A DNA stretch of 64,000 bases from Mangifera indica (taxonomy: Eukaryota; Streptophyta; Magnoliopsida; Sapindales; Anacardiaceae): the NCBI RefSeq assembly GCF_011075055.1, contig NC_058149.1, forward strand, positions 1,937,001 to 2,001,000, read 5' to 3'. The position numbers and the translations under genes were made by a program. Of the stretch, positions 37,620 to 50,770 are shown piece after piece. Below the pieces are notes generated by a model. It was not told the DNA's origin. It did no database searches and saw only the letters and a list, made by a program, of their open reading frames with translations. How positions within the stretch are numbered: the first letter of the stretch is position 1; the number at the start of each line of letters is the position of its first letter.

Positions 37620-38264
37620 TTTTTGTAAACAAAAGTTGCAGAAAACTCACCAAGATTGAAACTTTACTGTAAATTCAAATGCTTTCAAGAACCCCATTTG
37701 GTGCTACAAACAAAATCCCACCCCAAAACCAGTTTCAAGTTTAGAACTGTATTTGGGTGTGCAAAATAAAATACAAAAGCAGGAATTTTGAAAATAAAAA
37801 TCCAATTTTTTTTGTAAATGGAAACTGCAAGTCAAATGCACAAAGATACACAGAGAGTGAGAGACAGAGGATTGATTGTGAATTGAAAAGGTATGTGTTA
37901 AAAATGGGATGAGAATCTGAGCTTTTACAAACAACCAATAAATCCGCCAAACAGTACGAAAAGAAAATTTTAAACTCCCATTAAGCTACTAACAAAAATT
38001 AAAATTTTAAGCACCCAAAACTCCAGTCATCAACACAGCGAAAAAAGAAAACATTTTTGTAAAACACTTTCTCTTATCTTGTGGGTTGACTTTGAAAAAG
38101 AACTCACCATTTGCATCAACTCCAAGGCACCATTAATGTCCCCAAGAGCAATAAAAAACATAAGATGCAAATCCTGAAGCTCACTCAAAATCTTGATTTA
38201 AAGTTAGTTTTTCCTCTAATAAAATTCCCCTTTTCAGGTCTTTATATGGTATATTTCAGCAGAA
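37620..38264. promoter_or_regulatory. Shared upstream region between ATL gene and the small ORF
   Basis: A 645-bp region separates divergent starts at 37619 (minus) and 38265 (plus). If the small ORF is real this would act as a bidirectional promoter. No firm TATA box was assigned. Confidence 0.3.
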
Positions 38265-38459
38265 ATGTACAATGAATCACAGTTTGAAGCTGAAGTGCAA
38301 AGACAAAAGAGAGATGAATGTTACAAAGCAAAGAGCTTTGGAATAATTGGAAAGAGTTTGAAGAAGATTAAGAAAAAGGCAGGCAAATTATACGGAGCTC
38401 TTTCTGGCTATTCAATAGACAATTGGTTAATGGGAAGTTTACTGGACCCCATAGCCTAG
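38265..38459 (+). CDS. Possible small protein, 64 aa, unrecognised
   Basis: ATG at 38265 opens a frame encoding a charged, lysine-rich peptide (MYNESQFEAEVQRQKRDECY ... GIIGKSLKKIKKKAGKLYGA) ending LMGSLLDPIA. The composition is not typical of random AT-rich frames. The bases before the ATG (TATTTCAGCAGAAATG) could be a splice acceptor of an upstream non-coding exon. I do not recognise a family. It could be a real short plant gene, a last exon, or chance. Confidence 0.35.
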   Translation: MYNESQFEAEVQRQKRDECYKAKSFGIIGKSLKKIKKKAGKLYGALSGYSIDNWLMGSLLDPIA

Positions 38460-39524
38460 ATGATCGCACACGCTTCTTTTGGAACCATTTCTTCTTAAAG
38501 AATTCTCCATGTGCTTTTTGTGCTGTGTGATGTCTTTTTTTTTTTTTTTTTAAATAACAAAATAATAATAATAATAATAATTAAGAGTTTTCGGAAAATA
38601 TTTGTTTATTATTTTTCAAATATAGAAAATTTGAAAGGTGGGTGGTGAAAATACCCTTTGTTGTTATATTTGATGACTATGATTATTAGATGACTATGAT
38701 TATTAATCATGTTTGTCATATGAGTAATTATACGGCAATTTTTTATCTACAAATTATCTATCGAGAAGTGATAGTATGTAAATTAAAAACTATAATTTGT
38801 CATTGTATTTGATAACATGATTATTAATCATAATTGATATATCTAAATAGCTTGTATCTGTAGGTATATCGAGGGTTAAGGGTAATTTTGTCTATATAAA
38901 ATAATAAATAATGATAAAATTATAATAAAATCTATGTTATTTTAATAATTTGATTATCTCTTATATTAATATTTGTAATAAAAAAATAAATTATCAGAAT
39001 GTTTACTTTAAACCAAATGCCCCTTAAATGTAATTGATATAATTAGAACAACCTTCTCTGATCCTTTAAAGAATATTACTCAGGGAGGGGAGAGTAAATA
39101 TGCATAAGAAAGCATACACTTGGTGTTTATGTTTCATCCTCAATTAAGTTGGGAGACTCTCACAAAAACCAATAATCTTCTTTGGTACTCTCATCCTCTC
39201 ATGACATCTCCTTATAATTTTTATACATATTTTATCAAAATATTCTCCTAAAATCATTAATGTTATAAACGTGAACACGAACTTTTAAATGCATAACAGA
39301 TCTACCCATGTTAAAAAATAATTTCATATCAAACTCTTTATTTACTATTATCTTATGTCATCATAATAGATATCATGATCTAGTAACGTCTTCAATGTCA
39401 CTATCATAATTTAGTCGATTTTGATACAAAATTGGAGTAAATATGTTATATATAATTATCTAAAATTTATACTATGTGAAGTGGTATGAAGTACAATAAT
39501 AATAAGAATACTATTATAATAACT
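38460..39524. other. Non-coding stretch with possible MITE
   Basis: Begins with T17 (38535-38551) and an AAT microsatellite (38561-38582). 38650-39030 is AT-rich with repeated GATTATTA words; the far end, reversed, reads AAGGGGCATTTGGTTTAAAG, a style common at ends of plant TIR elements. A matching left end was not found. Confidence 0.35.
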
Positions 39525-39665
39525 ATAAAATTATGTGTATTTATAATAAATATCAATTTGAGTATCAATGATAATATATCATTATATAATTAAGTGATTT
39601 TGAATTAAATATATAATAATATAATAAAAGATTTTTTAGTATCTAAATTAATATTAAGTTGTAAG
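39525..39665. repeat. Hairpin MITE copy q
   Basis: Left ATAAAATTATGTGTATTTAT, centre GATTTTGAATTAAATATATA; the right arm is decayed. Confidence 0.55.
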
Positions 39666-40066
39666 TGTAGATAGGTATGTAATATTGTTCTAACAATAAA
39701 CATGACCCATAAAATATATCATTTAACACTGTCTAAATAAAGGTAAAAAAAACATGTCCAACACAAGCCTGTCCAATTTGACAAATGTTACATGGTAGTT
39801 TTTAAGTGGAACCAAAAGCTCATCTAGAAGAATGGCTTATCTTGACTTCTATCTTCAAAAGCAAGCGACAACATTTTAGGTTTGCTAAGTGTTTTTCTGC
39901 ATAGTTTTTTTGCATATCTTTGCCTCAAAATTTGCATTTTTGCATTGAGGGAAACATGGATAATGATCTTGTTGTTAAAAATAGTAAGGCAATCTAGTTA
40001 TCATAAAAAATAAATAAATAAATAAAAAACCTCAATTTAATTTCAATTTATATAGTTTTTGGAAAT

Positions 40067-40226
40067 AATAAAATTATGTGTATTCAGTTTTGAGTATTCA
40101 ATTAGGAATCTAAATAATACGTTATTGTGTGATATGATGATTTTGAATTAAGATAAAACAACATTTAATAACACATAATCTAAATACTCAACTGAGTATT
40201 TAAAACTGAATATACATAATATTGTT
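40067..40226. repeat. Hairpin MITE copy r, best-preserved member
   Basis: Left arm AAATTATGTGTATTCAGTTT continues TGAGTATTCAATTAGGAATC. The centre is GATTTTGAATTAAGATAAAA. The right arm reversed reads AATATTATGTATATTCAGTT then TTAAATACTCAGTTGAGTAT. The arms pair over about 60-65 bp. It is a good type copy for the family. Confidence 0.88.
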
Positions 40227-40506
40227 TTTTCAGAAAACACGTTAAAGTGGTCAATTTATATTGTTATTTTACAATGTTTTTGATGATCTAAAACTATACC
40301 ATATGAAACAACAAAACCCAAAATTCAAAAGGCGCTAATGTTTGTCATTCAAATGTTATTTTTTTCAAGAAATCAAAGATAAATATAGAGCAAGTGCAGT
40401 ACAAAATTTTAGGGCAAAGAATAAAGAGATCGATGAGCACGCCAGCCAAATTAAAAAAAAAATGTTTAAATATTTTCTTTTTCCCATTTTGCTCTCCTTT
40501 TTGTGT

Positions 40507-40526
40507 TGCATGCATGCACGCATGCA
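40507..40526. other. RY-motif palindrome
   Basis: Near-palindromic TTGCATGCATGCACGCATGC with several overlapping CATGCA (RY) boxes, the B3-factor target. Not attached to a recognised gene. Confidence 0.3.
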
Positions 40527-40871
40527 AAAGTTGAGCAAAACATCCCATGGATGGAAATGGAGCTGCAGCTTCTTCTTCTTCTTCTGCAACTTCCAAGAGT
40601 GACATAAACATTAAAGGTTAAGAAAATGTGAAAGCAATTAAGAACATCTCCAAAACCAGCAAAGTTTTTTTTTTTTTTAAAAAAATTTAGGGGCTTTTTA
40701 ATCAAGTTAAATATTTATTATAATCACAGTAATTAGTTTCACTGGATGAAGATTAAAGGTTTTGAGTACTGGAGCGAAACCAGAAAGTTTAAATTTATGT
40801 GCAAAAATATTAATCTTGTTAATGCAAAGATAATATTAACAAGGATGAAAGATGGACAAATTTTATTTTAA

Positions 40872-40966
40872 AATAGAATAATAGTGTGATTGTATACCTT
40901 AATTTAAAATTATTTAATCTGATATATTATTTAAATTTTTAATTAGTTACTCAAAATCAATGTTTT
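40872..40966. repeat. Hairpin MITE copy s, degraded
   Basis: Weak match: ATTTAAAATTATTTAATCTG, then ATTATTTAAATTTTTAATTA and TACTCAAAATCAATG. Confidence 0.35.
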
Positions 40967-41899
40967 TAAAATCGGATCAAACTGATTGATTACGACTAAT
41001 TAAACTGTAAACTAGTCTACAATCTATTCCAATTTTATAATCCGATTCGGTTTATATATAAATAATAACTTGTTTAAATTTTCGTTAAATTCGATAGACC
41101 CATTAAACCGAAACACTATTTAAAACCAATAAAACCCAATTTACACACTACAAACAATTTTTGTCTTATTAAAACTTCAAAAAGTTATAATTTGTAAAAT
41201 TTTAATTGAATTAATGATAAAATTTGTGATTTGTTTTTTTTTAATCTACGTAATAGAGTGGTAATTGTTGAATTAACATATTTAAAATTATGTTTTATGT
41301 TTAAAAAATATGATAAAGGTTTAACAATTTGATAATATATTGAACTGCTTAATTGCCTAACCAAACCAACTGAACCATAAACCATTGAAATAATTAGTTT
41401 AACCATCAATTTGATTTTAAAAATAATATTTAAAATTAAATATATATAATTTTATAAATTCTTTTTTTTTTTTAACGAGGGAGTATCCAAAGAGATGGAA
41501 GATTGATTTTTAAAGTTTTAAGCAAGGTATAATGTCTTATTATTTTATCATTCACATGTATTAAACAATTTAAATTCACCGAATCCAAAGCTTAGTTTGG
41601 ATTAATGAAGACTACTATTTAAAAAATGCCAATCCCAAGGTATCATTTATTTTTTCTATTTCATTTGGTTCTTGCTAGAGTGATGTTCCTTTGTTTAGAT
41701 AATTGAATTTATTAAATCGACCTTATTAATTGCTTACGGGTTTTAAAATATTTAGCCTAATCTAATTAAGATTAACATAGGTTAATTATTTTTCATGTGG
41801 GTATCAAGCATATCGTCACTTTCTTTGCTTTTCTCTTTAATTATTTGATTCCTTAAGTTGCCCGTTACGTGTTCTTATTTATTATATTCCTCATCAATC

Positions 41900-41940
<41 letters not shown>

Positions 41941-44900
41941 TTGGAAAACGCAAATATTTGGGATCTCTTAGCAAATTAATATTAATCAAATTCAAAGCAT
42001 AAGAATAATTAAATATATCCATCAAAATCAAAACAATTTAAATTTATTAATCAAATTATTTTTTTATTTATTACTCCAAAATCAACCAAAATTATTTATT
42101 GTACTCCTCATCAATCTCTTCATTATAATAATAATGTAGAAACAACACAAATATTTGGGATCTCTAAGCAAATTAATAATAATTAAAAATATTTTATTTT
42201 CTTCTTCAAGACCAGCTTCAAAGCAAATATTTGGCAATATTCACCTTCCAAAGTTGACAATGGGCAAAAGGGGTCATTTTCCAAGAAAACATTGTGGAAA
42301 ATTTGCAACAAAAACTATGCCTAATCCTTGACAATTTGGAGCATCCCAGTATGTTAATTTGATGTAAAAAATTTACTAGAGTTTGGACTTTTCTTTTTGG
42401 CATCAACAAAATCAATCTTCTAATGGGCATAGAAAGATTTCCGAACTTCTATACTTATTTATTTTGTTATATTTTATTTATAGGAGATAACAAAGTCTTG
42501 AAATTAGGAATTGAAAATGGAAAGCTTGTAGCTGGGTGACGGCAAAATGATGTAATTTTATATTGAGTCATTTAATTTTCCCATCCAAAAATTGGCATTA
42601 AATCAGTTTCCACTCTTAATTGGTATAAATTTTTAGGCTATTTTTTGTGTTTTCACCATAGAGTTAAATCGATAAAATAAAATAAAAACTGTCATTTCAA
42701 TTCATGGATATTGAAATTTAAAAGGTTTTGATTCATAATTGGGTATATTTATTTATAAAATAATTGTGAGGCTCAATGCCATACTTTATTCATGAAGATT
42801 TATAAATATTGAATTAATTTTTTAATGATGGGTTTATTAAAAAAGAATTTGGTAATACTTTAATTGAGCAAATTTTGGTAATAATTTAATTTAATATTGG
42901 CATGCACCATCCCATATTTTAAAATAAGAAATAAGTTTACTATTTTTTTAAAAAAAAAAAAACACATTGATCTTTATTGGTCAAATTATATATAGAAAAC
43001 TTTCATGCGTAGACTTAAATAATAACTCACAAATATAAACTACCGAATAAATATATTATCAGTTTGGTAATATTATATAATCAACAAAAATCATAATATT
43101 AATTTATTTTTATTATACACTTTGATTTAAGATATAAATATTTGATATCAATTCGATAATGTTAACGAACTATGGTTTATAACAGAATTTCATATGGGAC
43201 TGGATCAAGACATAGTCAATTTGCTTTAACTGAGTGTTTGATTTGATTCGAATTCGAATTAACTTGAATTCAGTTTGAGTATTCATATATATAATAAATC
43301 GAAGATCATAAAACCAAGTCAACTATGAATATTGAAGTCAGCTCTTAACAACACCCAACAACAAATTGACATAAAAATATAAAACTAGTATGAAATTAGG
43401 GGAAAAAAAATATAAAAAGATTGGTTTTTCTTTCTGGGTGTTGAAAATTGAGATTTAAGCATAACTAATCCAACTCAATTTGCATCGTTGTCAACAACTT
43501 CCTTTGTCTTGAGTGATTTTAATGTCAAAGGTTAGTTCATAAATCTCACCAAATAATATCAAAGTCAGAATCAAATATTTGATTTCATTTGTTTCAAAAT
43601 TCCCATGTAGATTTCCCAAAAGAGAGAAAGAGGGTTAATTCTACACTTGCCAGTTTGTAATATATATATATATAATTGTTAAGCGGGCCTAATAAATCGA
43701 TTTTGACTTGTTCAAACCTAAACACGTACAAAATTTCAAGTTTAGGCTTCGGGTTTGTCTACTTGAGTCTCGTATTTTTAAATTAAGTTTGGTATATTAA
43801 CTTCTTTTTTTTTTATTCAAGTCTATTTTGGGTTTCTTTTAGAGTATGTGTTATATCTTTATAAATATACAAAAGCACTCTTACAAATCTCTACAAGTTT
43901 GAAAACTTGATAATTACATCTATACCCATGATGAATCTTCGTAACAAAGTTCAATAATTTAATGGACAAATATTTTTATATAGGTTGGCCCAAGATTTGA
44001 ATTTTGTTCGATTTGAAACTAAAATCTTAGGATTGAATAATCAGATCTTAGGCTTGCCCAACCCAATTAACATATCTATTCATACATTAAAATACATCGT
44101 TTAATATGTAAAAATTAATTAAAAAATGTTAGTCAGTGTAGCATCATTCAAGAAAAATTATATAACATCCAACTCAACAACTTTACGCATTATCAACGTA
44201 TTGTTTTCTTTATCTATATAATTCGTTACACTTTTGTTTTAAACTTTACAACCCAAAACGTATTTTGAAATTAGAGAATTCATAAGTTACTTAACTAATA
44301 TTTTTTTACCATTCATAAACGATATGAGATGTTTATACTTATTCAACAATTCTCGTATACTTTGTTCATATGGGATTAATGAAGCAATCCTAATGCAAAC
44401 ATATCATTGAGATTTAAAGTCTTACCAATTGTTTCAATAATTAATTGAATTATTAAAAAAAGACATCTAAAGTGTACAAAAAAATGATAAATATAACTTG
44501 ACAAAAGAGAGATGTAGACTTTAAAAAGAGGTGAGAAACCCCATGTAGAATGAAATAAAATTATTCACATTGTACCCAGAAAACAACAAGGCTTTAAATT
44601 TTATTTTTCAGGTTTCAAAATTGGGATCTGAAATATGATTAGAAATGTCAATGATTCCAAGGAAGAAATTATATAGCCATAGCCTGATCCTGTAAAAAAA
44701 TTGTTCCATTTCAGAAAGTCTCCACATTGTTAGGATCTTGGTTCTCTACTCTATAATTTATTTAATTTATTTTTATTATTTTTTTATAATTGTCTATACT
44801 CTATAACATGAAGAAGAATCATATCATTCCCACTGTCCCACATAATCCTTTTCAATTAGGGCTGTCAATCTTTGCAATCACACCTCATTCCATTATGAAT

Positions 44901-45281
44901 TAACTTAACACGGTTTAACCGAATTAGGGTTGATTTTAATTATTTTAAATTGTATTGTGTTCGGATTGACAAATCTCAATTTATGAACCTATTCATAATA
45001 ACAAAGTTAAAAATAGAATTTAAGAGGACCAAAGATTGTATAACGGTAAAAATATAAGAGGTAAACAATAAATTTAGAAAGGTTGATATAAAATTTTAAA
45101 ATTTTTATTGATATTTTATATTTAAAAAAATAAAATCAAAGTGGGATAGTTGACCCATAACCAGTCCTCCCCTTTACGCACCATCGAGTAACATAATTAA
45201 TAAACAAATTAAATATGTATTTAAAAATAACATTATGTTAGACACCATCAAATACGGTTTTAATAAGTATATATTAATCAA
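40967..45281. other. 4.3-kb gene-free stretch
   Basis: No ORF with family features on either strand. It contains a TAA microsatellite (41903-41939), poly-A/poly-T runs and diverged AT-rich repeats. Confidence 0.45.
41903..41939. repeat. (TAA)12 microsatellite
   Basis: Uninterrupted trinucleotide run. Confidence 0.95.
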
Positions 45282-45430
45282 TACTACGTATTTTTAATTT
45301 TGAGTATCTAATTGAGTATTTAGATTATATATTATTATTTGATTATGTGTTATTTTATTATTAATATAAATTTAATAAATCATATGATAATATATTATTT
45401 GAATCCTCGAAACTAGTCCACATAATTTTT
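45282..45430. repeat. Hairpin MITE copy t
   Basis: Left TTTTGAGTATCTAATTGAGT, right TATGATAATATATTATTTGA, with a changed centre (TTATTAATATAAATTTAATA). Confidence 0.6.
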
Positions 45431-45640
45431 TTTTTTGTAATTATATATTAACCTTTTTTAATGGTTCAAAATCACATAGAATGCAACAACAATGGCTGTC
45501 TCAAGCATTAATTAGAGTTCCATCCAAATTGCTCTATGACAAATTGAACATTGACTAGTGATGAATCCATTACAATATGTGGACCTTTAAATTTATAACA
45601 ATAATAATTGTTAAATAGACCATACTATAAAAATTACAAT

Positions 45641-45643
<3 letters not shown>

Positions 45644-45712
<69 letters not shown>
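45644..45712. repeat. Compound (TA)n-(GA)n microsatellite
   Basis: TA run 45644-45673 passing directly into a GA run 45674-45712. GAGA tracts can bind BPC proteins, but no gene is near. Confidence 0.96.
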
Positions 45713-45715
<3 letters not shown>

Positions 45716-45927
45716 TTTTTATGTATTTAAATGTTTTTAAACATAATAATATGTATTTGTGACATATTTAACTGGATTTTAATGATAGTACGGTTCAACG
45801 GAAGTTTCTGTTCCAAATTCGATTTAGTGGGATTTGGAATCAAGTGTTGAGTTATTTTTGAATGCATTTAGATAAAGTTTGAGCTCGCTAGGCTAAGAAG
45901 TTTTTAGCTCGAGCTCAAAATCTAATC

Positions 45928-46012
45928 GCAATAAAACTATGTATAGTGTAAAGATGTTGTGTTATTGCGTAATTATATATGTATTTAAAATTAGATGTAC
46001 ATAACATTGCTC
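45928..46012. repeat. Hairpin MITE copy u, partial
   Basis: AATAAAACTATGTATAGTGT and ATTAGATGTACATAACATTG ends are visible; most of the interior is deleted. Confidence 0.4.
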
Positions 46013-47730
46013 GAAAGAAAGCACCTGAATAAGATTACTCATTTTTTTCATTGGGCTAGAATGAGCCGTCAACCCAGTGGGCTAATAGAGCCTACGATAA
46101 ATAGAGACAATTTTGATGGGCCCATTCAAATTGGGCCATTAGTAGGGTTTTAAGCCCAATATATGGTCTATTTTATTATAGGAATGAGCGGTTCTTGGGC
46201 CAATCTTTGTGCATTAGTGCATATCCATTTAAAAGCTTCATTATAAGAAAGTTTCCTTGAGTTCAATACACAAGAATTTGATGAAAAATAAAGAGTAAGT
46301 GAAAAAAAAATTTACTTTCAAAATCACTTAATCATATATTATTATATTAGTTTATATAAATAATATGAAATTGATTAATATTAAACTACCTGTAATTATG
46401 AGGGATTTTAATATAATTAATTTTTTTCCCATAATTTCAGGGATATTGAAAATAACCTTATGAAACGTTTAATAATTTTAAAAATATATAATACTTTCTA
46501 ACAAAAGTGAATATACTTAGTTTTATTCATCCCAAAAAAGTTTTCTTATTATAGCTATATTTTTAGGCTAAAATTTGTTGTCAAATTTGCTAATATTATC
46601 AAGTCTAATCACTAGCATAAAAATTAAGAAGTTGAAGTTGAGCAAATGGTGTTAGGCTAGAACTAAGGTTTTTAGAGTAGAATTGGATTTTGATGCATTC
46701 AAAAGATTGGTCTACGGGGTGATAAGCTCAATTATGCAAAAATAATATGTTTCAAAACTAATGTCTGAGTCTCTTTATTCTTAATATTAATTTATACTAA
46801 CATTAACATAAGAGTCGGTTTAGTTCAACCCTAGATCAATTTAATTTGATAACAAAAACAAGTTTTAGCCTAAATTGAAATCGATTGGATTTTTTTTGGG
46901 GTTTAGAACACTAGCTAAGACTTGGCATAATTAATTAAAATTAAGGAAGGCAAACTTGAATTCATCAAGTATAATACAACCCAAATTTTTAATATGTATG
47001 TCGAGTCAATAAATGTAAGTCATATCACTATACCAATAAAAATATGTACACTAACAACTACATTTTGTTTTTGTTTTTATAATGAGAAACTCTATTCAAA
47101 TCAGACAGTCACATTACGTTAAAATCATCCACATCGAATAAGATAAACTTTAGATCTAATGATTAATCTCATAATCACAGAATTAAGTAAATAAATAGTT
47201 TGATCTTAATATATCAACATATAAGATTTGAACTCATTCTCTTTCATACATGAAACATTATATTTTGTTATTCAAACTAGAAGTGACGATGGGTCAGATT
47301 GACCCTAAGACTAGACCCAGTAAAAGGTCCTATAGGCTAGACCAACCTATGATAAGTATGAGACTCACGGTTCTATCCTATATATAGAGGGTTAGGCCAA
47401 ACCCTACAATAATGAGTCAGGTCGAACCCAACAGTAATGGGTTGCCTATTAATTTTAATAAAAAAAATTATATTATATTTATTATTTAATTAATTAAATT
47501 TTTAATAATGATGAAAATAGTAATGCGCTATTCATAAACCTCGTGTCAAGGCGTAATGCACTACGAGCTCTTCTAGGTTAGACCATTTTTCCATACTTCT
47601 GGCTAGCCTGCCGCCCATTTAACACCTTTAATTGCACCTTTAAAAACTCAATTATAAAAAAATATATATATAGTAGTGTTAGAGAAAAGTAAATAATATA
47701 AATTAGTCATATCTAATTGGTTATTCTAAT
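46013..47730. other. Non-coding stretch with orphan promoter-like motifs
   Basis: 46070-46165 holds GGGCCCA, TTGGGCC and AAGCCCAA boxes with TAGGGTTTT, the site II/telo-box combination of growth and ribosomal gene promoters. No gene follows on either strand. The remainder shows no recognised feature. Confidence 0.35.
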
Positions 47731-47900
47731 TATAATAAAATTATATATATAAATAATATGTGTAATTTTATATATAATTAATAATATATTATTATATAAT
47801 TAGATATTATTTTATTTTTAATTTTAAATTATTTAACTATATAATAATATATTATTAATTATATATAAAATTATATATATTATTTATACATATAAAATTA
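47731..47900. repeat. Hairpin MITE, AT-richer subfamily, full copy
   Basis: A near-perfect inverted repeat. Left TAATAAAATTATATATATAA and TATAATTAATAATATATTAT are mirrored on the right, around a centre of TTATTTTTAATTTTAAATTA. Confidence 0.8.
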
Positions 47901-50570
47901 CTCTTCTAATTAATATAATTGAGTGATTGATTCATTGTCCGTTAACATAGAAATGGATAGGTTCCCAGAGGCCCACTTGAGGCAAAACAGACAAAGCATT
48001 TTGTAGCTAATTATGCTTAATTAATTAATTAATTAATTATAAAAATATTATGAAAACATCCCCAACCATGTAATTAGAGATGACAACTTGACTATAAAAA
48101 TGGGTTTTTGCCTGTACAAAGAAAGAACTTTCCAATGTAAGTGCGGGATAGGGATAAAGACAAAAAATAATTCAGGGAAGCAAGAATGGGACAAGAATCG
48201 AAATAAATATATTTGCTTTGCATCATACCCTCCTCACCCTATATCCATTTTTAGGATATATTTTACGAAAATATTTATTCTATTTTTAATTGTCTACATA
48301 ATGTTATTACTTTGATGATAATTAATCAGGTGTGAGAAGAACAGTTAGGTTCAAATTAAATTTTTTTGAATTTGAGTTAAAGTTTGACTTGAATGTGTCT
48401 AAAACTAGTCAGTTTTAAATAAACTCGAATTTAAGTTTGAGCCAATATTTTTGAATTTGTTTGAGCTTGTTTTAACTAAGATGTGTTAAAATAACTTTGT
48501 TTTATTAATGAGTTAGTTAAAAGTTCAAACTTAAACTAAATCAAATTCGAGTTTAACTGTAACAAGTTCGAAGAGCCTAAATTTGAGTTCAAGCTCTATT
48601 ATATATAAATTAAATTGAGCTCAAACTCAAACAAATTTGAATTTAATTTAATTTGAATCTTATCCTAACAAAGAAGATGGATGGAAAAAAAAACATTTAT
48701 AATAAGAAATGTGAATTCCCTATGATCCTTTAATTAAAACGAGTGATAATTGAGATGTTTCTCTCCTTGCGAGAACATAAACAGGGGAGAGCCATCTGAG
48801 CCATCCCATTCCCGACCTGACCCTACTCATTGTCATCATCTCTTTTTGCAATAATATTGCTTTAAAAATACTAGTGAGTGCAATGCAATGCATGACTAAA
48901 GCACTTTACATCCAAGTGCTTTTCTGCTTTTCGGGGGTTGCTATTATATCCTTCACATGCTATTTTAATATTAATTTTCGAGAATTATTATTATTATATT
49001 TTAGAACAAGCAATTTGATCAATTTATCACTTTTCCCACTTTTGAAGAAGCACTTTACCATATTAATTATTTATTTTACAAAGGATAGATAATTATTCCT
49101 TATTATTTAACTTTGAATTCCACTATCTAATATCAATAATCTAAATAAAATAAAAGTATTCATCTTTAAATATATAAATCTTACCAACTTTGTCCTTTTC
49201 CATTCTTCATATGTATTTAAGAGTGGATGCAATAAGAACCAGGCCTAGAACAATTGCACATATCCTTCAAAACATGTTATTTTAGCTAGAGAGTTTAAAT
49301 CAGTATTCGACTCGATTTTAATCAAATTTGAACTAAAATTTCAGTTTGTTAGTTCAATTTAAGTTCAATTCAAAATTTTTTTCATAATATTATTTATTCT
49401 GTTGATTATGCTATTTCAGTTTCAGTTTGATTTGAACTCAAATTAACTTATATTCAGACTCAATTAGACTTAAATCTAACCCCAATTTTAGTCGAATTTT
49501 CTGAACACACATTGATCTAAATAGTACTCAAAACAAATTTCAAACTGATGCTAGGAATCCTTTCATCCAAAATAACAGGAGTGATGAATCTTGACAGTTT
49601 TATGATTTGTTTAATCAAATATCGTCTCTATCTCCTATTTTTACAATCTCTTGATTTTTTAAAAAAATCACAATCACCCAATTTATTTAAAAACAAATTT
49701 CCTTATATGTTTAAATTCAATCTACTAGCGTCCGTATGTATTTGCTTTCAATAATGTAATTATTAATGACACAATCGTTCGTGTCTTTTGTCCTATAAAT
49801 ATATTATAAATACAAGATTATATCCTTATTTTGTCAAAACCTTAATTAGCAAATACAGGAAAAGAAAAATGGTATTTGAGTTATATAGGTATTATACCAC
49901 GAATAATAAAAAAAAATATTTTTATAAAAAAGGGTTTCCAAAATTCATTTATAGAAAGAATACGAAACGTGTATATACGGGTTTAATATGATATATCGTA
50001 ATAATTTTAATATTTTTCGTAAATCTTCTATTGAAAATCAAAATAACAATTCAAACATAAAGTATTTAATTAACTATTAAATCTAATATAATATAATACA
50101 TAATCAAAATTTTTTGTACAATAAGTAATATACCAGTCAGTTAGAAAAAGTAAACAAATTAATCAGTTTGGATTTCAGAGTTCGGATCAAAATGAATCTT
50201 TATATAGAAATTAATACTGAGAATTAAGAAAGAAATACTGTTAAGTTTTTTTTAAACGACAGTGGTATTTTAGTAAATAAGTGAAAATAGAAGGGACAAT
50301 TTTATACTTTAAGTTTAGTCAAAAATGCAAAAAACGACAAATGTAAAATATGACGTATAATTCAGAAAGAGCATAAAATACACGTTTAATAAATTTTAGG
50401 TTTAAAAATTCTTTCAACGTATTTAATACGCAAATAATATATGTATTTATTAACTTGGGTCTAAACTTCTCCAAAACAATAACTTACATATGATAGTTAA
50501 TGTAGACTAATTAGTGATAAGCTGTATTATTTTGAAAAAAATTTTTGATAATCATTCCATTATTAGTTTT
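47901..50570. other. Gene-free stretch
   Basis: No recognised gene. Contains TTGAATTTGAGTT-like tracts (48340-48660, 49290-49520) and (TTAA)n near 48017-48038. Open frames of 60-75 codons here have AT-driven compositions and no domains. Confidence 0.45.
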
Positions 50571-50610
50571 AATAAAATTGTGTATTTATTTTGAGTATAT
50601 AAATAAATAA

Positions 50611-50696
<86 letters not shown>

Positions 50697-50770
50697 TTAA
50701 ATGATTAAGTGATTTTGAATTAAAAATAAAATAATAATAAATAATATTATAATATATTATGTGTATACTC
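50571..50770. repeat. Hairpin MITE copy w with long TA run
   Basis: AATAAAATTGTGTATTTATT, TTGAGTATAT, then a TA run, then centre GATTTTGAATTAAAAATAAA. The right arm is shortened. Confidence 0.65.
50614..50694. repeat. (AT)40 microsatellite inside MITE w
   Basis: 81 bases, the longest dinucleotide run in the window. Confidence 0.96.

Noticed and set aside
50614..50694. CRISPR-like or tandem coding repeat
   Set aside because: Pure AT dinucleotide microsatellite; the frame across it is an artefact.
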